Shown here: piece by piece, positions 54,540 through 61,867 of the stretch | How positions within the stretch are numbered: position 1 is the first letter of the stretch | How the letters are laid out: each line of letters opens with the position of its first letter | NCBI GenBank assembly: GCA_050251815.1 | Contig: JBFWMB010000001.1 | Location: 1-64,000, forward strand | DNA length: 64,000 nt | Origin: GWE2-40-63 sp050251815 | Lineage (GTDB): Bacteria; Bacteroidota; Bacteroidia; Bacteroidales; SZUA-534 | Reading direction: 5' to 3' | The notes under the pieces: generated by a model | Told to the model about the DNA's origin: nothing | Databases searched by the model: none | The model's input: the letters and a program-made list of their open reading frames with translations, nothing else | Translations under genes and position numbers: made by a program

Positions 54540-56294
54540 CTACTCAATAACAGGGCGAACAGACCATTTAGCTAAAAAAGCAGGACCATTATCTTCATTT
54601 TTGTTAGCTGAATTACCTACCAGGTTGGGGTTAGCATTCAGCGTTGATTGAAATATAGGAATATATTCATGACCCGGATAGTAATATTGAAACGATGAAG
54701 CACTGGCGGTTTCCGCAGTTAGCTCATCGGTATTGGCCGTACCATCAAGCTTGTAATAAGCATGTTCAATCAACTGATTCAAACGAGCTGCATCGTAAAA
54801 GAACCCCCAACGAAGCAAGTCGATACCACGACCATTCTCACAACCAAATTCTTTTGGACGTTCCACATTTGCAATCTGCTCAAAAAGATGATCAGCCGTC
54901 GGGAAATCTGCCAGGTCAAGGTCCGGAAGAGCCACGCGACGACGTACTTCGTTAATGTAATCGATAGCCGTTTGGGTTGGACCATTGATTTCATTTTCGC
55001 ATTCAGCTGCACGCAGTAAAACATCGCTATAACGCATCAGGCGCAGGTTGACACCACATTTTAAGCCGTTTGTTATCGAACTATAGATGTTATTTCTTGC
55101 ATTGGTGAACTTGGCAATTGAAATACCTCCCTGAGATGTGTTTGATAACGGGGTTGCTGTGATGTCCTCTTTATAAACCATATTGCTACGCGGATCTCCA
55201 TTAGGATATGCTGCTGTATTCAGACCGGTATAACTGCTGTATTCTGCTTCGTAGGTTACCAAGGTCCAATACAAACGCGGATCGAGACGACCATCGGTGC
55301 TATTCTCTTTTTTGAACAGGTTATACAACCAGGGAGACCCGGCCAGGTCGCCCCAGCTGCCTAACTGCTGCGATGCGTAGTTGCTTTCTATCGCATGACC
55401 CTGAGTAGCTTCTGAGCTTATATTAACCGGAGTCCATTCTTCGTCGGTACCTCCTGTACCATAATCCATAAACTGAACTTCGAAAAGACTTTCTGAATTG
55501 TTTTCGTATTGTGCACCTTCCCTAAAGTTATCGCCATAATCGGCTGTAAGTTCGTAATGTCCAAACTTCCCGCCTATAATGTCGCTAAGAACAACCAAGG
55601 CTGTGTCAAATTTATGACGAAACATAAACGCACGGGCCAAATAACCGGCGGCAGCACCACTAGTTGCGCGACCCAGTGCCCACTCGCCGCCCTTATCGCG
55701 CGAGGGCAAGATTTGCATCGCTAAAGTGAAGTCACTTTCTATTTGGTTGAACACCTCGTCTTGCGTTGCATTGGCAGCATACATTGTGGTAATGTCTGAG
55801 TAATCTGAATAATCAGTAAACAATGGAACTGTCTGGTAGTAAGTTGCCAAATTATAGTAAGCCAAACCGCGGAGAAACAACGCTTGTCCTTTTATTTGAT
55901 TATAAGAATCTTCTGACATTGAAACCCCATCGACTTTCGATAAAACAAAGTTTGTACGGTTCACTACGTGGTAGTTGTCGCGCCAAATCCATTGGTCGCC
56001 AATATCTATGGTACCCGGTGAATTGAGGTTGTCGTAGCTGATATACCACTGCTGCGAGGAGTTCCATACTTCGTCGCCACGCACGGCATCCATGGTGTAA
56101 CCAACGCGGGCAAAAGTACCCTCAAGGCGTATACGGTTATAGCAGGCAATAATAGCTTCTTGCAATTCTGACTCAGAATCACCAAAATCGTAGGTTGTCT
56201 GACTGTTCGGGTTCTGAACATCAAGTTCGTCATCACAGGCAGTAAAGCCTCCAATAAACGCCAACAGAATTAGAATTATCGTTAAACTTTTCAT
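54540..56294 (-). CDS. SusD/RagB-family surface nutrient-binding lipoprotein
   Basis: A 584-residue lipoprotein (lipobox to Cys20, GFTAC) with the typical acidic opening DDELDVQNPNSQTTYDF. SusD TPR-type helices appear in QIKGQALFLRGLAYYNLATYYQTVPLF. The C-terminal half has the canonical LRYSDVLLRAAECENEINGPTQTAIDYINEVRRR and ERPKEFGCENGRGIDLLRWG. It caps the SusC pore encoded 24 bp upstream and binds the glycan at the surface, here predicted to be arabinan-derived from the enzymes around it. Confidence 0.95.
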   Translation of the reverse strand: MKSLTIILILLAFIGGFTACDDELDVQNPNSQTTYDFGDSESELQEAIIACYNRIRLEGTFARVGYTMDAVRGDEVWNSSQQWYISYDNLNSPGTIDIGDQWIWRDNYHVVNRTNFVLSKVDGVSMSEDSYNQIKGQALFLRGLAYYNLATYYQTVPLFTDYSDYSDITTMYAANATQDEVFNQIESDFTLAMQILPSRDKGGEWALGRATSGAAAGYLARAFMFRHKFDTALVVLSDIIGGKFGHYELTADYGDNFREGAQYENNSESLFEVQFMDYGTGGTDEEWTPVNISSEATQGHAIESNYASQQLGSWGDLAGSPWLYNLFKKENSTDGRLDPRLYWTLVTYEAEYSSYTGLNTAAYPNGDPRSNMVYKEDITATPLSNTSQGGISIAKFTNARNNIYSSITNGLKCGVNLRLMRYSDVLLRAAECENEINGPTQTAIDYINEVRRRVALPDLDLADFPTADHLFEQIANVERPKEFGCENGRGIDLLRWGFFYDAARLNQLIEHAYYKLDGTANTDELTAETASASSFQYYYPGHEYIPIFQSTLNANPNLVGNSANKNEDNGPAFLAKWSVRPVIE

Positions 56295-56318
56295 ATTGAT
56301 ATCGTATTAATTAAATTT

Positions 56319-59300
56319 TTAGAATGAAAATTGTGCTCCAAACATGATGGTTCGTGGTGTTGGATACGAAGCATAGTTGTATCCCGGAGTGAATGTACCT
56401 CCGGCAAAGTCTACGTTGTAACCTTTGTATTTAGATAAAGTGGCTAAATTCTGACCTGAGGCGTAAATACGAAGGCCTTTAACATAACCACTAAACCAGC
56501 TGTCAGGGAAATTATAACCCAATTCAATATTGGCTATTTTCAGATACGATGCATTTTGAATAAAACGCTGGCTGAACAAATCATTGGTAATTGAGCTCGA
56601 TGTTTTGTAGGCTACACGGGGTACATCGGTGTTTGTATTTGTTGTAGTCCAGGCATTCAACAAATCGGTACTCTTATTAAGTGCACCGTATGAGCCACGC
56701 AAGGTAACATCTACAAAGTCGACTGCATTAAACTTAGCCGCTCCATAAGTAGAAACACTCACATCAAAACCTTTATATTCTGCACGAATATTCAAGCCGT
56801 AATGAATTTTGGCCAAACCACTGCCAAGGAAAGTCTGGTCTCCTTCAAGGGTGATTGTACCATCGTTATTCACGTCTTTATACCTCACATCACCTGGTTG
56901 TGCGCCATTCTGTGTCACTAATCCGCCTTCCTGGTTGTAGTTATTGTCGATCTCTGCTTGTGATTGAAAGATGCCTTCCGAAACCAAACCATAAAACTCG
57001 CCAACTTCACGCCCTACTTCTGTACGACTATATCCATTAGTAATTGGAGTATTTAATACTCCCAATTTGGTTACTTCGTTCGCCAAAGTCGATAAATTGG
57101 CTGAAACATCAAACTTAACGGCGTGATCGCGATTGTGATAAGCAAGCAGGAATTCAAAACCAGAGTTTTCCATTGTTGCCGCATTCATTTTAACTATGCC
57201 GTTAGTAACACCTGCTTCCGCCGGAACGGGCACATCATAATGAAGTTCTTCCGAGATAGATTTATAGTAACCAAAGGTAAACTCTAACCGATTATTAAAC
57301 ATAGCCAAATCAAGTCCCAGATCAAGCATTTTCTTTTTTTCCCACTTAAGCACTTCGTTTACATAATTTGAAATGGATGAGCCGGTTACTTTCGAATTAC
57401 CAAAACTATAGGTATAGTCGTTCCGAAACATCGTAAGCATGTAATCGTATGGGCCAAGGTTCACAATACTACCCAATTCACCGTAGCTACCACGAATTTT
57501 TAACAGGTTGACGATGGATTCCGCCAAAGGAAAGAAGCTTTCACGGTCGATGCGCCAACCTGCTGAAACAGAGGGAAACCAATCGGTCCTGTCTTTTGCT
57601 GAAAGACGGCTTGAAGCATCGCGTCGTACGGTTGCCGATAAAAGGTATTTCTCATCAAAATTGTAGTTTAAACGACCGATTAACGAAGCCAGTACGCTTT
57701 CGCTTTCATAGCTTGTAGCATCACTCTCTTCTGCATTATTTAAATGCAAATAATATGGTTCAGACAAGGTATAACCTACCCCGGTGAGCCTGTACTCATA
57801 ATTGCGTTCAAAAGTCTGACCCACAACCAAATTGAGATTATTGCGACCGAACACTCCATTGTAAGTCAGGGTATTTTCTATCAATCCATCGCTATAGTTA
57901 ACCGCCTCGTGTGTTAGAATCTCACTACTCTTCGATAAGTAGTTGGTTGTACTCTGTATAAATGAGGGAACGAAGATAAGGCTTTTTACAGCGGTTTTAC
58001 TCTGCGACAGGTTTAGGTTATAGGCCAATTTGTGATTCGTATTTCTGATGCCTAACATTTCCATAAAGTCAACGTTCACTGAACCGCTTGCCACAATGCG
58101 ATCAACAATAGAATTTCTTTTTAGCAAACTATTGGTAAGCAGTACGTTTGTTACACGCAAGTCTCCATGAACATCATCATAATAGGTACCAAAACCATAC
58201 GAATCGTAACTGTATTCTGATGCAGCCGAAAGCTTATCATCGAGCACCCAGGTTGATGGATCATAAGCCTTAATTGTCGGAGGTGTTATAAGTGCTGAAG
58301 CCATAACCGGAAATTGTGCACCATAGAGACCCGCTACGTATTCATTGGCATTACTCAAAGCCATATTATCCTGATCGCTGTGACTATAAACAATATTTGT
58401 TTTAAATTTGATGAATTTAACATCCATATTGTTATTGATACGAGCCGTATACCGATCGAAATTTGGACCAGCACCTACCATAGTACCATTCTGACTGTAA
58501 TAATCAATACCAATATTGTATGTATTGTTTTCACCTCCTCCAGACATGTTAATGTTGTGATTCTGACGGATACCTGTTTTGAATGCCTCATCGAACCAAT
58601 TGGTGTTTACTTTTGCAGTACCATCGGCATTATACAAATAATTTTCGCTTGCCGGATCGTATCCTGAAGGAACATCCATCCCACTATTTGCATAGGCCAT
58701 GTTGATGTATTGTCCATACTGTTCCGAATTCATCACATCGTACACTCCATTCTGCACCTGGTCGAAGCCCAGGTAGCCGCTGTAATCAATCTTCATGGGC
58801 TGGTTCTTTTTACCTTGCTTTGTGGTAATAATAACCACGCCGTTAGCAGCCCGCGAACCGTAAATTGCCGCAGCAGAAGCATCTTTTAGTATTTGAAGGC
58901 TTTCAATATCGTTTGGTGAGAAATCGCGTATGGTAGTTCCCATGGGTACACCATCGATAACGTAAAGCGGCGACGTATTACCAAAAGAACCAATACCCCG
59001 GATACGCACCGTAGGGTCAGCACCTGGCTGTCCATCGCTGGTAATTTGCACCCCGGCAACTTTTCCTTCAAGCATTGTTGAAATGTTTGAGTGCGATACT
59101 TTTTTCATCTCCTCCGTGTTAACAACGGCAACAGAACCGGTAAGGTCAACCTTGCGTTGTGTACCGTAACCTATAACTACCACTTGTTCGAGTCCAATTA
59201 AATCAGAAGCCAGGGTGATGACTCCCAGATCTGTCCTTCCTTCAATGTTTACTTCAATACTTTTAAATCCTATAAAAGAAACAATTAGTGTAGCATTAGA

Positions 59301-59534
59301 AGGAACTGAAAGCTGGAAGCTACCATTAGCATCGGAAATGGTACCCATGGAAGTACCTTTTTGTATTACACTTGCGCCGGGAAGCGGTTCTCCGTTTTCG
59401 TCAACGATTGTACCTTTTACAGTAATGTCGTCTGTTTGAGCTATTGTCCGCTGGTTAGCATCATTGTTGCCTTCGGCGTAGGTTGCCGGTACTAAAGCCA
59501 GCAATCCCAAAAGAATTAAATATAAATATTTCAT
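56319..59534 (-). CDS. SusC/RagA-family TonB-dependent transporter of the arabinan locus
   Basis: A 1071-residue outer-membrane transporter. A signal peptide (to about residue 20) precedes a carboxypeptidase-regulatory-like domain (about 36-115), TonB-box-like EQVVVIGYGTQRK, a plug (about 130-245, with YVIDGVPMGTTIRD and YGSRAANGVVIITTKQG) and a 22-strand barrel ending TPRTIMFGAQFSF. It imports oligosaccharides released at the surface. Gaps of 24-25 bp to its neighbours indicate cotranscription with the binding lipoprotein upstream and susD downstream. Confidence 0.95.
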   Translation of the reverse strand: MKYLYLILLGLLALVPATYAEGNNDANQRTIAQTDDITVKGTIVDENGEPLPGASVIQKGTSMGTISDANGSFQLSVPSNATLIVSFIGFKSIEVNIEGRTDLGVITLASDLIGLEQVVVIGYGTQRKVDLTGSVAVVNTEEMKKVSHSNISTMLEGKVAGVQITSDGQPGADPTVRIRGIGSFGNTSPLYVIDGVPMGTTIRDFSPNDIESLQILKDASAAAIYGSRAANGVVIITTKQGKKNQPMKIDYSGYLGFDQVQNGVYDVMNSEQYGQYINMAYANSGMDVPSGYDPASENYLYNADGTAKVNTNWFDEAFKTGIRQNHNINMSGGGENNTYNIGIDYYSQNGTMVGAGPNFDRYTARINNNMDVKFIKFKTNIVYSHSDQDNMALSNANEYVAGLYGAQFPVMASALITPPTIKAYDPSTWVLDDKLSAASEYSYDSYGFGTYYDDVHGDLRVTNVLLTNSLLKRNSIVDRIVASGSVNVDFMEMLGIRNTNHKLAYNLNLSQSKTAVKSLIFVPSFIQSTTNYLSKSSEILTHEAVNYSDGLIENTLTYNGVFGRNNLNLVVGQTFERNYEYRLTGVGYTLSEPYYLHLNNAEESDATSYESESVLASLIGRLNYNFDEKYLLSATVRRDASSRLSAKDRTDWFPSVSAGWRIDRESFFPLAESIVNLLKIRGSYGELGSIVNLGPYDYMLTMFRNDYTYSFGNSKVTGSSISNYVNEVLKWEKKKMLDLGLDLAMFNNRLEFTFGYYKSISEELHYDVPVPAEAGVTNGIVKMNAATMENSGFEFLLAYHNRDHAVKFDVSANLSTLANEVTKLGVLNTPITNGYSRTEVGREVGEFYGLVSEGIFQSQAEIDNNYNQEGGLVTQNGAQPGDVRYKDVNNDGTITLEGDQTFLGSGLAKIHYGLNIRAEYKGFDVSVSTYGAAKFNAVDFVDVTLRGSYGALNKSTDLLNAWTTTNTNTDVPRVAYKTSSSITNDLFSQRFIQNASYLKIANIELGYNFPDSWFSGYVKGLRIYASGQNLATLSKYKGYNVDFAGGTFTPGYNYASYPTPRTIMFGAQFSF

Positions 59535-59559
59535 AGTCTAAATATTTTTTATCATAGTG

Positions 59560-61254
59560 TTATTCAACTGATGTTATATCGAGGTAAGCTCCCTCAATTA
59601 CAAGTGCTGTAGTTAAGTCAGAACTATTTACAGTTATCCCTTCATATTTTTGGAAATGGGTCTCGCTATTAGCGTATGTAACATTGTATAGTACATCAGC
59701 CGTATTGTCTCCATTATTGGTAATTGTGATTTCAATATACGAATCATTAATACTTGATGTAAACACATCCCAATTCCAGTCGGATGTTAATATAGCTGTG
59801 CTATATCCATCGCCCCATCCAAAGTTATCCATACGGACTACAGCATACTCCGCCATGTTCGCTTTGCGAAGAATTGTACTTGGGCTATGCCAATTGGCAG
59901 CATTATCGGAGTAACATTTCATTTTAAAAGTCCTGCTTTCCCCTGATGGGACTGGATAGTTATTTGAGAATTTTGTCCACCATGCGGTCAACAAATCAGT
60001 ACCTACCTGATAGGTTCCTCCCACCACGTTGGTTATGGGGCAGGTTGTTGTAACGGTGCTTGTTGCCCCAACAAAAGTAATTACAGCATTCTGCGCTCCA
60101 TCTCCTCCCGGATTCTCAAAGCGAAGATTATCATTTGTTACTACACCTGTTGTACCGTCAGAATAAGTAGCAGTTACGACCATACCCGTTGGATCAAAAA
60201 CAGGTGCTGCAGGTCCAGGGAAAGTATAAGTTGTTACATTGGGCAATGTTGTCACCTCAAGCGCTGTAACTGCATTTGTTACTTCTAAAGTGTAGAAAGT
60301 TGATACAGCCTGACTGTATGCACCCTGTTTGGTTTTGCTATAAGCAACAACAACGGTTTTTTCTCCGACTGTAGTCATATCAGGAACCACATTAAATGTT
60401 ATATCTGAAGTATCAACTTCAGTTGAAGATCCATCAGCGAATGTAACGGTAGCTATGCCATCACCCCAAAAGTCTTCGTCGCCTAATTCAACAAAAGCAG
60501 GAGTTCCTTCCACAGTGATTGAAATCGGATCTACATCTTCGACAACAGTAACTTTTGAAGGTATGAGGTAGGCTTTATTCATTTCAAAATAACTGCCATC
60601 GCAAATTAAGAATGCTACGATATCAGCACTTGCAGAAACGGGTTGGTTATAGGTCATGACCAGCTCTGTACCATTTGTACCTTTAGCAGAGGCTGTTACA
60701 AATACGTATCCGGTAGCTGAGTGGTCAACCTCGATGGTAACCTGAGCACCTTGCATGGTTGTACGAAAGTCGTTCCAAATATCGCCATCTCCGTCGGTAT
60801 CGGGATAATTGTGTTCGATTAAGCCTAAGTCGAAATCCGTGTTACCCCATCCGTAGGCATCAGAACGGAGAACAAAATATTCTGCATAACCCTCACCATC
60901 ACGGTCTGCAATTTCATTGGTTATGGCAAGATTCCAATTGTTCCAGTTATTCACTCCGGTACCGTGGTTCACAAACTCTAAATGCAATAACTTGTTTGTA
61001 GGTACGGCAAAATAATCAGAGAAAAAAGCCCACCATCCGGCACTGTTATCTTCAGGTCCTACAATTGCTGCATTAATAGTTAGGTAAGTAGTGTCTCCTG
61101 TATTTGGTTTTGCAGCGGCAATGGAGTCAATTCGGTCTTGCAGGTTAGCGGGCGCATCAATTGAATAAATATCCAAATCATCGCACCCAACTAAGCCAAA
61201 TGCTACCAAAATTGATGCGCTCAAAACGAACATCATTAGTTTTGTTGTTTTCAT
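59560..61254 (-). CDS. Surface glycan-binding-type lipoprotein with duplicated module and Ig-like domains
   Basis: A 564-residue lipoprotein (lipobox to Cys24, LVGC, then DDLD, an export-like acidic signal). Two related modules flank two bacterial Ig-like domains. Module A (about 72-232) and module B (about 423-563) share WW-x-FS-x-x(Y/F)-PVP-type openings, an N-W-stretch, AEY-x-V-R-x-D-x-(Y/F)GWG, and endings DGSYFEMNKAYL / EGAYLDITS. Between them, 240-328 and 330-410 are Ig-like (group 3) domains with FADGSSTEVD and YSDGTTGVVT. It is the first gene of the SusC-side operon, the usual position or equivalent of surface glycan-binding proteins; binding to arabinan is inferred. Confidence 0.8.
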   Translation of the reverse strand: MKTTKLMMFVLSASILVAFGLVGCDDLDIYSIDAPANLQDRIDSIAAAKPNTGDTTYLTINAAIVGPEDNSAGWWAFFSDYFAVPTNKLLHLEFVNHGTGVNNWNNWNLAITNEIADRDGEGYAEYFVLRSDAYGWGNTDFDLGLIEHNYPDTDGDGDIWNDFRTTMQGAQVTIEVDHSATGYVFVTASAKGTNGTELVMTYNQPVSASADIVAFLICDGSYFEMNKAYLIPSKVTVVEDVDPISITVEGTPAFVELGDEDFWGDGIATVTFADGSSTEVDTSDITFNVVPDMTTVGEKTVVVAYSKTKQGAYSQAVSTFYTLEVTNAVTALEVTTLPNVTTYTFPGPAAPVFDPTGMVVTATYSDGTTGVVTNDNLRFENPGGDGAQNAVITFVGATSTVTTTCPITNVVGGTYQVGTDLLTAWWTKFSNNYPVPSGESRTFKMKCYSDNAANWHSPSTILRKANMAEYAVVRMDNFGWGDGYSTAILTSDWNWDVFTSSINDSYIEITITNNGDNTADVLYNVTYANSETHFQKYEGITVNSSDLTTALVIEGAYLDITSVE

Positions 61255-61579
61255 AAATCCTTAGTTTAGTTGTTTTTCATCTATTAAAATTATTTTCAAT
61301 TCACTTTATATTTTATGCTTACACCTTGTGATTTGTTGTTTTGTCGTCGCTATAAAAGTAATTTTAAGCATTCTTAATAAAGTGTACTGATAGGTATTTG
61401 AGGTGGACAAATGGCTAAAAATGTAAAAACAGAGCCCAACTAAGCTGCTGTAATACTATAACATATTGCTATTTAGCTAAAAAACACTACTTGATTAAAT
61501 TCTCCTGTTTAAGAAACTTTTAAAATAGCTAAAACTAAAACCAGCAACGGGTGAACCAACAAGTATGGTTTTTTAACTA

Positions 61580-61606
61580 TTGTGCCCATACACAACCTTA
61601 CTTTTG
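61580..61606 (+). promoter_or_regulatory. Promoter of the hybrid sensor gene
   Basis: TTG at 61580-61582 and TACTTTTG at 61599-61606, 16 nt apart, match the Bacteroidota pattern. The leader would be about 255 nt. Confidence 0.4.
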
Positions 61607-61847
61607 GAAGTGAACATTGCAGGTAAACAATTAGTTAATGGAAAATATTTCTAAGATAGAAATAATATTAGTGGATCAAATGTTCAATCGGAAAAATACT
61701 CCGATTTACTTTTTTTACACAGGTTCATTTTAGCTCGGGTAAATCCTACTTGTAAATTACAACTAAATTATGTTTCAAACATCGTTATCAAACCCAATTG
61801 AAAGCTATATTCAGCATTAGAATAATTTGATAAGAATTCGTATTTTT

Positions 61848-61853
61848 AGGAGG
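61848..61853 (+). promoter_or_regulatory. Strong Shine-Dalgarno AGGAGG before the hybrid sensor gene
   Basis: AGGAGG lies 14 nt upstream of the ATG at 61868. Such sequences are rare in Bacteroidota, where A-rich leaders replace them. It supports this start. Confidence 0.5.
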
Positions 61854-61867
61854 TTAAAAAAAACGAC

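Larger units (their letters stand above)
61255..61867. other. Divergent control region of the arabinan locus
   Basis: 613 bp with no gene seen. It holds a plus-strand promoter for the sensor gene (61580-61606). TAGCTAAAA occurs at 61474-61482 and 61526-61534, with a near copy TGGCTAAAA at 61412-61420; the spacings of 62 and 52 bp are close to whole helical turns. These could be binding sites for the sensor's own AraC-type domain (inference). No exact minus-strand -7 consensus is found before the lipoprotein gene. Confidence 0.45.
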
